Shown here piece by piece: positions 9,532-18,120 of a DNA stretch of 64,000 bases. Each line of letters starts with the position of its first letter. Positions within the stretch are counted from its first letter, which is position 1. The notes under the pieces are model-generated. The model searched no databases, had not been told where the DNA came from, and saw only the letters and a program-made list of their open reading frames with translations. Origin of the DNA: Dyella_B humi (GTDB lineage: Bacteria; Pseudomonadota; Gammaproteobacteria; Xanthomonadales; Rhodanobacteraceae); assembly GCF_044904605.1 (NCBI RefSeq), contig NZ_JADIKI010000023.1:1674001-1738000 (forward strand), written 5' to 3'. A program made the translations under genes and the position numbers.

Positions 9532-9575
9532 GCATGCAGAGGAGGGGATGTTTATGCATCCCTCTTTCTGCATGC
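9532..9575 (+). terminator. Terminator of PstS-like gene 2
   Basis: Nested hairpin: outer GCATGCAGA / TCTGCATGC encloses GAGGGGATG..CATCCCTC, which is followed by TTT. It lies 28 bp after the stop codon. Confidence 0.75.
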
Positions 9576-10474
9576 GTACGCGTAACGGCGTAACCGCGCT
9601 GATTTGACCAAAGTGGCAATGATCGAAGTGATGACGTTGAATCGTGTATGTTGGATAGCGATAACTTTTGGACCATCGCAACTGGTACAGAGCCCTCCTG
9701 CGTTGGATCTCGATGCCATGAAGTCGCATGAATTCCACGATTGACAAGTCCCTTCATGATTAGCGTTTTGTCTCAGCTGGCGGATATCTGCTCCCCCTAC
9801 GTGTAGTAGGGGAGGTTTGGGGAGGTGAAGCGAATCTCGCGATGATGTCCCACCATGCATGCACCATCATTCTGGCTATTACCGGACGCGAGCTTCGCTC
9901 GCGTCACCTCATCCTAACCCTCTCCTGTGCCCGCAGGAGAGGGAACTGCGCGTAGCGCAGCTCAGACACGAGGCTAATCAGTAGTTCCCTTGAAACGTGT
10001 ACTTGAGATCCCCACGGCCCATCGCCGTCGTTCGTTGGGTGCATGCTTTCGCCAGTACGTTGCCTACTTCGCGACTTCCGGTTGAGATTCGACACCTATC
10101 CGTTTCACTCAAGAGCGGGATGGGTTGATCCACCTTGCTGCGGAAAAGTGCCTTCGCTTTCGCGGGACTAGTGTCAAGGAAAAATGAAGCTTCACGGGAA
10201 GCTAAGTAGTGCGTCGATCAACGACAAGAAATATTGATTGTCCAATGCACTCGCGCCAGCCGTGGACGTTTTTATCGCATAGCAGGACGCTTTCGCAGAT
10301 ATGACGAAAACAGGAGGCATAACTTATCTTGTAAACGAAATTCAATCACACGTGAGATATGCATAATATTTGTGAAGCCTGAAAAATATTATGCCTATAA
10401 AGCGTCAAAATGCGATGAAAATACTGTGCATTATCTGAAGCGAACGACTTTTAATGTGATGAAAGAATAATCGC
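9576..10474. other. Gene-free spacer with palindromic repeats
   Basis: About 0.9 kb without a supportable gene. It contains a palindromic repeat near 9790-9815 (CCCCTACGTGTAGTAGGGG), a hairpin at 9888-9907 (GACGCGAG..CTCGCGTC) and a CTCTCCTG..CAGGAGAG palindrome near 9918-9944. The word TGAGATTCGACACC is shared with 5810. From about 10200 the sequence becomes AT-rich towards the next promoter. A 78-codon frame at 10234-10470 lacks a ribosome-binding site and typical codon use. Confidence 0.5.
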
Positions 10475-10604
10475 CATAAAATACGGTGTTAAATATTATT
10501 CAACGCTTCGTTATTGTAATTTTATTAGCATAATCAACGACATTAATATTTAATTGCAATGTCACTGCGAGAGCGTAAAAAGCCATGGCCTCCAATTCCG
10601 GAGG
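10475..10604 (+). promoter_or_regulatory. Conserved promoter and leader of PstS-like gene 3
   Basis: Homologous to 6110-6251, including the TTAAATATTATT, GTAATTTTATT.GCATAATCAACGACA and CACTGCG blocks, and the identical hairpin CCTCC-AATTCC-GGAGG at 10589-10604. As in the other copies, exactly 23 bases separate GGAGG from the gene's ATG. Confidence 0.55.
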
Positions 10605-10627
10605 TATATACTCTATGGGGAAAAACC

Positions 10628-12034
10628 ATGAGTTACGAGCTTAGTAAGTTGAGCACTCGCACCAAGCTGATGGCTGGCGCTCTCGCGTTGGTTATGGCTG
10701 GATTTTCGCATGCTTCGGGCACGCAAGTAGGCGGTGGTGCGACACTGCCGTCAATCGGCTATGTCGGTAGCAAGGCAGCCACCGTACTGCAAGTATTTGG
10801 AGCCAACGTCGCTCCGACTTCACTGTTCGGTGTGTATAGCGCCCAGTCGGGCAACCCCGGTGTCTCCTACTGCCTGACCGGTAGTGGCGCGGGCAAGAAC
10901 ATCCTCGCCGGCGCTACCGTAGGCGGTATCAAGTTCAATGTGCAGAATCCCTGCACGAAGAATGCCGCTGGTACCGTCACTGGCTTCGGTGCACCGGCTG
11001 TAGGCCGCACGGACCTGCTCCAGCCTGACTTTGCCGGTGCGGATTCGCCGCTGAACGGTAGTGATTACCTCAATTACCAGAACAACCACGATTCCCTTGA
11101 TTACCCCGTGCAGTTCCCGGCCGTGGCGGGTGCGGTGGCGATGGCCTTCAACCTGAAGGACAACACCGGCACTCAGGTGACTTCTTCGGAAGTGAACCTC
11201 AGCGACGCGCAGATCTGCTTGGTTTACTCCCATCAAATCACCGTCTGGAACGATTCCAGGCTGGCCAGCGCGTTCACCCTGCCCGCGGGCCATTCGATTC
11301 CTGCCAATCCGATCAACGTGCAATACCGCTCGGACGGCAGTGGCACCACCTTCAGTCTCAGCAACCATCTAGCAAATGTCTGCGGCACCATCAACAGCCA
11401 CGTCTTTGAAACCAATCAGGCCTTCACCAGCGTGGTTGCCAATTTCGTCAGCCCGCCTCCGGCCAACTGGACCGGTTCCAGTGGCAACGAGTCGGTAGCC
11501 GCTGCGATTGGCAATACCGCCAACAGCTTTGGCTATGTGGAAACGGCTAATGCCTTGGCAACAAACCCCGGCCTGCAGTTTGCCAAAGTGAACGGCACGA
11601 GCCCGACCGCCAACTTCGGCAGTCCGCTTACCATCACCGGCACCGCGTTTGTCTACAACGAAGTGATCAACACCACCAACAACACGAACGGTACCGCTCA
11701 GCTCGAGGCGATCAGCGCCGTCCCGGGCGTGGTGAATCCTCCTACCACGTCATGTATCGCGCTGGTGAAACCGGCACTCTACGCCAGAGCGGGCGTCCCG
11801 GGCGGCCTCGTGCCGACGGGGACGTATCCGATCGTGGCCGTTTCGTATCTGTTGGGCAACAACAATGACAATGGAACGGACCTGAACTTCGTGAAGGGTG
11901 TGCTGACATCGCCCTACACCCCTGCCATTACCAGCAAGGTCACCACCATCGGGCCTGGCAAGGGCTTGGCGTTCTTGACCCTTGGCAGCGGTGCTTTCAC
12001 CGCCGCTCAGGTCAGCGGCTGCGTGGTCAACTAA
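10628..12034 (+). CDS. Exported PstS-like substrate-binding protein, paralogue 3
   Basis: Third copy of the PstS-like family (468 aa). Signal peptide MSYELSKLSTRTKLMAGALA.. ending near SHAS, then QVGGGATLPSIGYVGSKA. Anion loop YRSDGSGTTFSLSNHL near residue 231. Its N-terminus is nearly that of paralogue 1 while its middle and C-terminus follow paralogue 2, suggesting recombination between copies. The start at 10628 has GGGGA upstream; an in-frame start at 10559 would precede the signal peptide and is not used. No lipobox, so it should be soluble in the periplasm or exported. Ligand unknown; phosphate is the family default. Confidence 0.78.
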   Translation: MSYELSKLSTRTKLMAGALALVMAGFSHASGTQVGGGATLPSIGYVGSKAATVLQVFGANVAPTSLFGVYSAQSGNPGVSYCLTGSGAGKNILAGATVGGIKFNVQNPCTKNAAGTVTGFGAPAVGRTDLLQPDFAGADSPLNGSDYLNYQNNHDSLDYPVQFPAVAGAVAMAFNLKDNTGTQVTSSEVNLSDAQICLVYSHQITVWNDSRLASAFTLPAGHSIPANPINVQYRSDGSGTTFSLSNHLANVCGTINSHVFETNQAFTSVVANFVSPPPANWTGSSGNESVAAAIGNTANSFGYVETANALATNPGLQFAKVNGTSPTANFGSPLTITGTAFVYNEVINTTNNTNGTAQLEAISAVPGVVNPPTTSCIALVKPALYARAGVPGGLVPTGTYPIVAVSYLLGNNNDNGTDLNFVKGVLTSPYTPAITSKVTTIGPGKGLAFLTLGSGAFTAAQVSGCVVN

Positions 12035-12063
12035 GTTCTACGTTTCACATTGCAGGAAGCAGA

Positions 12064-12097
12064 ACAAAGAGGGGATGCCTACGCATCCCCTCTTTGT
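12064..12097 (+). terminator. Terminator of PstS-like gene 3
   Basis: A 15-bp perfect stem (ACAAAGAGGGGATGC and its complement) with a CTAC loop, 30 bp after the stop codon. Confidence 0.8.
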
Positions 12098-12278
12098 TAG
12101 CGCACTGCAACAGCGTGACGTCGTAACAGTTACTGCTATGACCGCTATGGCGGCGATCAGGACGACTTGACGGCTAAGTCGTGGTTTATGACTGCGAATA
12201 TGAAAATTGAATGATCTCTTTTTATTTGAGGTAACAGAAGAGACATTTTCATGGACGCCAATACTTAAAGGTATCGTC

Positions 12279-12581
12279 ATAGCCCAAGCGCATGCTTGAG
12301 CGGTACTGGACTGCGAAAAGACTAGGTTCGCAAGCATCGGTACTTGGAAAGTATCACTGCACTGCAGTGGGACAAATTGAGCGCCGGCATGCGCGCAAAG
12401 GGGATGTTCCGCGTTCCAGTCCTCGGCCGGAGAACGTCCGGCAGGGCTGGGTTGGCAAGGGATATCAAACCATCCTGTCTGGGGCCCTGAAAAGCACCCC
12501 CAATGGTTCGAATGCCGACGCAACGAGATGGTTTCATGCCGGGCGCGTCGTAGCGCCCATCATCTGCTACGGGAGTATTCC
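12279..12581 (+). promoter_or_regulatory. ~300-nt conserved leader of beta-propeller gene 1
   Basis: From GCCCAAGCGCATGCT to the start codon this stretch aligns with 13902-14202, before the second propeller gene, at almost identical length. Shared blocks include GGACA..TTGAGC, GATGTTCCGCGTTCCAGTC, TATCAAACCATCC and GGTTCGAATGCCGACGCAAC. Differences include single-base indels that break every reading frame, so a conserved RNA or regulatory function fits better than a coding one. AAACCATC (about 12467) can pair with GATGGTTT (about 12529). It fits no riboswitch class I know. Upstream, 12195-12280 is homologous to the PstS-like promoters, so the leader was joined to that spacer. Confidence 0.5.
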
Positions 12582-13592
12582 ATGTTCACTGATCAACTGA
12601 GCTTCAAGGCGCGTCCGACGGGGCGCAAATGGTTCGCTGGCGCGGCTCGTTGCGCCCTTCCTTTGCTGATGGCGTGGGTGGCGCTACCGGCCGCGGCCCA
12701 CAACAACAATGCTTACGTGGCCAATGAAGTTGACAACACGGTCTCGGTAATCAACACGACCACCAACGCCGTCACCGCCACGGTGCCGGTGGGCACCAAT
12801 CCTTCGGGCATCGCGGTCAGCCCCAACGGCGCCAGTGTGTATGTGGCTAATTTGAGCTCCAACAACGTCTCGGTAATCAACGCGGCCAGCAACGCCGTGA
12901 CTGCCACAGTGGCGGTGGGGAGCAGTCCTGACAGCGTAGCAGTCAGCCCCAATGGCGCTGATGTGTATGTAGCCAACTCCAATGCCAACACTGTTTCCGT
13001 GATCGCCGCGGCCAGCGACGCCGTGATAGCCACGGTGCCGGTGGGAAACAACCCTAACAGCGTAGCGGTCAGCCCGGATGGCGCCCATGTATACGTGGCC
13101 AATACGAATGACAATACGGTCTCTGTGATCGCCACGGCCACCAACACCGTGACCGCTACGGTGCCGGTCGGGAACAGTCCTTTCGGCGTAGCGGCCGGTC
13201 CCTTTGGCGCGCGTGTCTACGTGGCCAATTTCGGTGACAACACCGTTTCCGTGATTGACACGTCCACCAACGCTGTGACTGCCACGCTGCCGGCGGGGAA
13301 TGGTGCCCTTGGCCTAGCGATCAGCCCCATTGGCGCTCCTGTGTATGCAGCCAATTTCAACGATAACACCGTTTCCGTGATCGACCCGATCAACAAGACC
13401 GTGTTTGCCACGGTCCCGGTGGGGAGCAGTCCGGAATCCATAGCGATCAGCCGCAATTGCGCTCGTATCTATGTGGCGAATGCCAATTCCAACAGCGTTT
13501 CCGTGATCAATCCGTTCACCAACAAAGTGATCGCCACGGTAAGCGTGGGTAGCGTTCCTACAGCTGTGGCGACCCAGCCACAAGAATGGTGA
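12582..13592 (+). CDS. Exported YncE-like seven-repeat beta-propeller protein 1
   Basis: Secreted or periplasmic beta-propeller (336 aa). The N-terminus MFTDQLSFKARPTGRKW.. leads to a hydrophobic segment and cleavage near PAAAHN. About seven repeats of ~42 residues follow, on the pattern VYVAN..DNTVSVI....N.VTATVPVG..P..VAVSP.GA, the YVTN/YncE family. Members bind partners or ligands on the propeller face and are not usually enzymes; E. coli YncE is exported. The start at 12582 is chosen because it opens the signal peptide and follows GGGAGTATTCC; the frame extends to 12528 without a better start. It is paired with a paralogue at 14203 and sits among PstS-like genes. Partner unknown. Confidence 0.82.
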   Translation: MFTDQLSFKARPTGRKWFAGAARCALPLLMAWVALPAAAHNNNAYVANEVDNTVSVINTTTNAVTATVPVGTNPSGIAVSPNGASVYVANLSSNNVSVINAASNAVTATVAVGSSPDSVAVSPNGADVYVANSNANTVSVIAAASDAVIATVPVGNNPNSVAVSPDGAHVYVANTNDNTVSVIATATNTVTATVPVGNSPFGVAAGPFGARVYVANFGDNTVSVIDTSTNAVTATLPAGNGALGLAISPIGAPVYAANFNDNTVSVIDPINKTVFATVPVGSSPESIAISRNCARIYVANANSNSVSVINPFTNKVIATVSVGSVPTAVATQPQEW

Positions 13593-13672
13593 GGAAGCGG
13601 TAAGTCTTGGTGGCACTCTGGTAATGGGACATATGTCCTGACACACCACGCCCACTGCAGAAGCAAAAGCAG

Positions 13673-13702
13673 ACGGCCATCTCATGCGAGATGGCCGTTT
13701 TC
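13673..13702 (+). terminator. Terminator of propeller gene 1
   Basis: 11-bp stem ACGGCCATCTC / GAGATGGCCGT with an ATGC loop and TTTTCTTT. Its twin follows the second propeller gene. Confidence 0.88.
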
Positions 13703-13901
13703 TTTGCGCGCTGAATGCAGTCCCATTTGAGGGTGCTGCCGCTTCCTACTTTATCTTGTTCAATGACCTGAGAATCAAGCCAGTTGTTCAACGCAGTAAT
13801 TCGCGTCGAATGCGTGAATCACTTCATTCACTCAAAGCAACCGCGATGACAAAAATATGACAAATCGCTGCTGGCCGCTGTTTTTTAAGTCATATGCTCT
13901 T

Positions 13902-14202
13902 CATGGCCCAAGCGCATGCTCAAGTGGTGCCGCATTGCGACAGGACGAGGCTCGCAAGCTTCGGCACTTGAAAGCGATCACCGCATTACAAGTGGGACAG
14001 GTTGAGCGGCGGCATGCGCGCGCGCATAAGGGATGTTCCGCGTTCCAGTCATCGCCTGGGGAAAGCACTGCAAGGTGGCAAGAGGTATCAAACCATCCGA
14101 TTCGAGCGTTGAAAAACATCCCAACGGTTCGAATGCCGACGCAACGAGATGATTTCATGAGGGGCGCATCGTGGTGCCCATAATCTTCTACTGAGGTGTT
14201 CC
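13902..14202 (+). promoter_or_regulatory. ~300-nt conserved leader of beta-propeller gene 2
   Basis: Homologous to 12279-12581, with the same end points and block order. It differs by scattered substitutions and by indels that are not multiples of three (for example the extra GCGCG around 14018). The spacer before it (13703-13901) is unlike that before the first copy, so conservation begins sharply at the leader. Function unknown; a long 5' untranslated RNA is likely. Confidence 0.5.
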
Positions 14203-15210
14203 ATGACGACTGATCAACTGAGCTTCAAGACACGCCCGGCAGGGCGGAAATGGTTTGTTGGCGCAGTTCGCTGTGTCCTTCCTTTGCTGATGGCGTGGGT
14301 GGCGCTACCCGCCTCAGCCCACAACAACAATGCTTACGTAGCCAATGAAGTCGACAACACGGTCTCGGTGATCAACACGGTCACCAACGCTATCACCGCT
14401 ACGGTGCCGGTGGGCACCAATCCTTCGGGCATCGCGGTCAGCCCCAACGGCGCCAGTGTGTACGTGGCCAATTTCAGTTCGAACAACATTTCCGTGATCA
14501 ACGCGGCTACCAACACTGTGGCTGCCACGGTGGCGGTGGGGAGCAGTCCTGATAGCGTAGCGGTCAGCCCCAATGGCGCTGATGTGTATGTGGCCAATTC
14601 CAACGCCAACACCGTTTCCGTGATCGACACGGCCAGCAACGCGGTGGTTGCCACGGTGCCGGTGGGAAACAGCCCCAATAGCGTAGCGATCAGCCCCGAC
14701 GGCACTCATGTGTACGTGGCCAATACCAGTGACAACACGGTCTCTGTGATCGCTACGGCCACCAACACTGTGACTGCCACGGTGCCGGTCGGAAACAGTC
14801 CTTTCAGCGTGGTAGTAAGTGCCACCGGCGCTCGTGTATATGCGGCCAATTTTGGTGACGGCACTGTCTCGATCATCAGCACGGGCAGCAATACCGTGAC
14901 CGCCACGGTGCCGGCAGGGAGCGGTTCCTATGCTGTAGCGATCAACAGCGATGGAGCTCGCGTGTATGTGGCCAACTACAATGCTAACTCCGTCTCGATC
15001 CTCAGCGCGGCCAGCAACAGTCTGATCGCTACGGTGCTGGTGGGTGTTTCTCCGGACGCCATCGCGGTCGCCCACAATTGCGGTCTCGTGTATGTGGCCA
15101 ATGCGAATTCCAACACCGTTTCCGTGATCAATCCGTCCACCCAAGCCGTTGTCGCCACGGTTAACGTGGGTAACGTTCCTGCGGCCGTGGCGACTCAGCC
15201 GACATACTGA
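14203..15210 (+). CDS. Exported YncE-like seven-repeat beta-propeller protein 2
   Basis: Paralogue of the protein at 12582 (335 aa). The signal segment MTTDQLSFKTRPAGRKW.. ends near SASAHN, and there are again about seven ~42-residue YVAN/NTVSVI repeats. The first four repeats are nearly identical to paralogue 1 in DNA; repeats five and six diverge (for example NFGDGTVSIISTGSN), as expected if gene conversion homogenises the 5' part. The ATG follows CTGAGGTGTTCC. Same terminator and leader as its twin, so the whole transcription unit was duplicated. Role unknown. Confidence 0.82.
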   Translation: MTTDQLSFKTRPAGRKWFVGAVRCVLPLLMAWVALPASAHNNNAYVANEVDNTVSVINTVTNAITATVPVGTNPSGIAVSPNGASVYVANFSSNNISVINAATNTVAATVAVGSSPDSVAVSPNGADVYVANSNANTVSVIDTASNAVVATVPVGNSPNSVAISPDGTHVYVANTSDNTVSVIATATNTVTATVPVGNSPFSVVVSATGARVYAANFGDGTVSIISTGSNTVTATVPAGSGSYAVAINSDGARVYVANYNANSVSILSAASNSLIATVLVGVSPDAIAVAHNCGLVYVANANSNTVSVINPSTQAVVATVNVGNVPAAVATQPTY

Positions 15211-15338
15211 TGAGGAAGTGATGGCGTTCGCGTGATGGAGTCAATGGTGGTTCCAACACCGTTTCTTTGACCGCTGCTGTCTAAGCTCCATTCTCTGGCA
15301 GGCTCCGCAAACTTCATCTGCTGCAGAAGCAAAAGCAG

Positions 15339-15370
15339 ACGGCCATCTCTCGCGAGATGGCCGTTTTTTG
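15339..15370 (+). terminator. Terminator of propeller gene 2
   Basis: Stem ACGGCCATCTC / GAGATGGCCGT with a TCGC loop and six Ts, preceded by TGCAGAAGCAAAAGC as in the twin at 13673. Confidence 0.9.
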
Positions 15371-15469
15371 TGAGCAAAAAGCAGCCTTATTGAGGGGGTA
15401 ATGGCAAGTTAGCAAAGCTTACCAATGCATCGATCTTGTGCAGGACACAGGCCCGGTCATGTTATCGAC

Positions 15470-15700
15470 ATGTTGACCGACGCCAAGTCTTCATAAGCAC
15501 GTCATTGCAAGCGCCTACAACGATCAAGTCCCGCTACGGAGGCGTGCGCCAAGAGCTGCCATCGTGCGTAACAGACCCAACGGATTTGCTCGCCGCATGG
15601 CGCAGCAAATCAATGCCTGCTTAGTCAATTGAATTACGGGTTTGTTCTGCAGGAAGCAGAAAAGGGAGGGGATGCAGCCCCTCCCTATTTTTTTATCTGA
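15470..15700 (+). pseudogene. Relic of a fourth PstS-like unit: leader and 3' end only
   Basis: 15478-15512 matches the leader element of the other copies (GACGCCAA..CTTCA..CGTCA.TGC). 15535-15553 matches the hairpin and leader ORF region (CGGAGGCGTGCGC against CGGAGGCATATGCGC). 15614-15630 matches the gene ends (GCCTGCTTAGTCAATTGA against GGCTGCCTGGTCAACTGA), followed by TTCTGCAGGAAGCAGAAAAGG and a terminator. The ~1.4 kb body is missing, so this is an internal-deletion remnant. The flanking PstS-type spacer before the propeller pair (12195-12280) suggests that pair now sits where this copy's promoter once was. Confidence 0.6.
15664..15694. terminator. Terminator, probably bidirectional
   Basis: Stem GGGAGGGG / CCCCTCCC followed by ATTTTTTT on the plus strand and by TTTTC on the minus strand. 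It ends the relic unit and can also serve the minus-strand isoamylase gene, which stops at 15711. Confidence 0.75.
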
Positions 15701-15710
15701 CTATGGACGG

Positions 15711-18065
15711 CTATTTGGAAATAAGCAGCAGCAGCGATTGTCCGCACTGGCTATAGGTCGTGCCGCTACCGCCGATCAGCGCTTCATTGCCCGGTGTGAC
15801 GAAGGTGTTGGCGCCATCGTTCCAGTCGCAGGTGTCAGTAACTCGATACCAGTTGGTGCCGGTAGGCGGTGGCGGTAGCGTGAAGGTGACGCTGCCGGAC
15901 CAGCCGTTGTAGGCGATGTACATGGAATTGCTGTCGCTGAACGAGGAGCCGTTGACCGTGTACGCGAGGGCGTAGTTGCTGGTGTTGTTCCAGTAGGTGC
16001 TGTCGGCGACGGCGCCGCTGGGTTCGTACCATACGACTTGGCTGGACGAATACCATGTGGACGGGCGTAGCGCGGGGTGGGCTTTGCGGAACGCGATAAT
16101 GCGTTGTGCGAAGTTGTAGAAGTTCGACTGATCTGTCGTCCAGCTGTAGTTGAGCCAGTTGGCGGTGGAGTCGAGGTTGTAGGCGTTGTTGTTGCACTGG
16201 AGGCTGCGCATGTATTCGTCGCCGCCTTGCATCAGCGGCGTGCCGGCAGAGAGCATCACGAACGCAAGGCCGGTGCGTGCGGCGCGGCGTTGGTCGACGG
16301 CGGTGCCGGTGCCGGCGGACATGCCTTGATCCCAGCTGTAGTTGGTACTTGTGCCGCCGTCCGACGGGCCGTAAGGCCATGCCTGGTTGTTGTTGGAGCC
16401 GTTGCAGGAATACACGTTCTTCAGCGTCATGCCGTCATGCACGTCGATGAAGTTGGTGGAGTTCCACGGCGAGCGGCCGTTGCCCTGAAACAGGTTGGAC
16501 GAACCGGAGAAATCATTCGCATCCTGCGTGATGTAAATGGTCATGCTGCCGAGTTCGTTCTGTGCCTGGCGCAGGCTGTCGCGGAACAGGCCGTTCCACT
16601 CCGACCAGCCTTGCGGGAATCCGCCGAGCTGATACGAATTGCCACCGATCGCCCAAGGTTCGGCGAACAGATCCAGACCGCTGCCGCCGCCGGCTGGGCG
16701 CACGGTGAATTCGTGCAGGATGCGGTTGATGGCGACGTTCGAATCGGCTGCATCGAAGTTGTAGCCGCCGTTCGGGCAGTTCGGTGCGCCTGACTTGGCC
16801 GCGCCGTTCAAGCAACTGTTGCCCAGCACCGAAGCGAGATCGAAACGGAAGCCATCGACGCCCATGGTGTTGGACCAATAGTTGAGCGAATCGACGATCA
16901 GGTTCTGCGCGACGGTGTTGTAGGTGTTGTAGTTCGCACCTATGCCGGTGTTGTCGTAGAAGTATTGATTGCTGGAGTCGAGTTCGTAGTACGTCGCGTT
17001 GTCCAGGCCGCGCCATGAATACACGGTGGCAGTAGTGGGATCGGTGCTGCTCCACGTACCACCTTCGGAGGTGTGGTTGTAGACCACGTCCATGTACACC
17101 TTGATACCCGCGTTGTGGAACGCCTGCACCATGGCCTGGAATTCGGCGGTGGGGCCGCCCGCCGATTTGTTGTAGGCGTAGTGGCGATCCGGCGCGAAGT
17201 AATCTTCGGTCATGTAGCCCCAGTAGTTCTGGTTGGCATCCGAGTTGGGAACCACGTCGTTCGCGTCGTTCTGTGTTTCCTGGATCGGCAGGAATTCCAC
17301 CGCGGTTACGCCCAGGCTCGCCAGGTAACTCGCCTTGAGTCCCGCACCGTAATAGGTGCCCTGGTATTGCGAAGGAACGCTGGAATCTTGCTTTGTGAAG
17401 CCGCGTACGTTCACTTCATAGATCACGTCGTCTTTCTGCGCGCGCGTCGGCTTGGTGCCGGTGCTCTGGCTGCTGGGTGCGAGCACGATGCCTTTGGGCG
17501 CGTACGTGCCGCTGTCGATCAGGCGATACGCCGCGCCGAAAGACGAGTCCACCGTTGCGCCGGTGGCGAAGATATGGCCGTTCTGATTGCTCGTGTTGAG
17601 CGGATCCTGGCTGATTTCCTGCGCGTAAGGATCGAACAGCAGCTTGTTCGGATTGAAGCGGTTGCCGTTGCTGTCGACGTCGGAGATGAAGCCAGCTGAC
17701 GAACCTTTGGTCCAGCTCGCGTTATACGGCCAGTTCGGTCCCCATGCGCGATAGCCGTAGTACACCGAACCGGTGATGCCGGCCGTTTGAAGGGAAGACA
17801 CCGGCACGACGACCTGCCAAACACCGCCGCCTTGATTGGACATCAGATAGGTCGTCGCTTCCTGCGCGCCATAGCCGCTCGCATAGAGATACAGCACGAT
17901 GCGCGTGGCTTGCGAGGAATAAACACGGAAGGTGATCTGCGTCTTCTGCGTGTTGTAACTTGCACCCAGGCTCATGCTGTTGATCGCCGCGTGCGCGGGC
18001 ATGGCGGGTATCGCTGCAAGGCTGGCGCAGGCCAACAAGGCGGCGAGAATCTTCGAACACTTCAT
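15711..18065 (-). CDS. iam: Secreted isoamylase (glycogen/starch debranching, EC 3.2.1.68)
   Basis: Hydrolyses alpha-1,6 branch points of glycogen, amylopectin and their limit dextrins (784 aa, GH13). The signal peptide MKCSKILAALLACASLAAIP.. cleaves after AHA (residue 26), giving a mature start AINSMSLGASY, the same as I recall for Pseudomonas amyloderamosa isoamylase. An N-terminal beta-sandwich (~27-190) precedes the catalytic barrel. Catalytic residues: Asp409 in DGFRFDLA (nucleophile), Glu469 in LFAEPWA (acid/base), Asp544 in DVHDG. The spacings of 60 and 135 residues equal those of D375/E435/D510 in the known enzyme, and similarity continues to the C-terminal QCGQSLLLLISK. Secretion sets it apart from cytoplasmic GlgX. 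It stands alone, without other starch genes, between two intergenic hairpin regions. Confidence 0.95.
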   Translation of the reverse strand: MKCSKILAALLACASLAAIPAMPAHAAINSMSLGASYNTQKTQITFRVYSSQATRIVLYLYASGYGAQEATTYLMSNQGGGVWQVVVPVSSLQTAGITGSVYYGYRAWGPNWPYNASWTKGSSAGFISDVDSNGNRFNPNKLLFDPYAQEISQDPLNTSNQNGHIFATGATVDSSFGAAYRLIDSGTYAPKGIVLAPSSQSTGTKPTRAQKDDVIYEVNVRGFTKQDSSVPSQYQGTYYGAGLKASYLASLGVTAVEFLPIQETQNDANDVVPNSDANQNYWGYMTEDYFAPDRHYAYNKSAGGPTAEFQAMVQAFHNAGIKVYMDVVYNHTSEGGTWSSTDPTTATVYSWRGLDNATYYELDSSNQYFYDNTGIGANYNTYNTVAQNLIVDSLNYWSNTMGVDGFRFDLASVLGNSCLNGAAKSGAPNCPNGGYNFDAADSNVAINRILHEFTVRPAGGGSGLDLFAEPWAIGGNSYQLGGFPQGWSEWNGLFRDSLRQAQNELGSMTIYITQDANDFSGSSNLFQGNGRSPWNSTNFIDVHDGMTLKNVYSCNGSNNNQAWPYGPSDGGTSTNYSWDQGMSAGTGTAVDQRRAARTGLAFVMLSAGTPLMQGGDEYMRSLQCNNNAYNLDSTANWLNYSWTTDQSNFYNFAQRIIAFRKAHPALRPSTWYSSSQVVWYEPSGAVADSTYWNNTSNYALAYTVNGSSFSDSNSMYIAYNGWSGSVTFTLPPPPTGTNWYRVTDTCDWNDGANTFVTPGNEALIGGSGTTYSQCGQSLLLLISK

Positions 18066-18120
18066 ACGGGCGTGCCTCCTGCTTCGTGGTTGAACAGGCT
18101 GTTCTTTGTCGTGTATTCCC

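Noticed and set aside
10234..10470. 78-codon AT-rich frame before PstS-like gene 3
   Set aside because: No ribosome site, atypical codons, and it lies in the AT-rich region leading into the promoter shared with the first paralogue.
12279..12581. c-di-GMP-I (GEMM) or other known riboswitch in the propeller leader
   Set aside because: The conserved GEMM words (GGGCAAACC, GGGACGCAAAGC) are not present, nor are cobalamin, TPP, SAM or FMN signatures.
12292..12600. 102-codon frame in the propeller leader
   Set aside because: The homologous leader at 13902 has indels that shift this frame, and the end overlaps the propeller gene; conservation is of DNA/RNA, not protein.
16077..16793. 238-codon plus-strand frame inside the isoamylase gene
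   Set aside because: Antisense shadow of a gene with full catalytic motifs.
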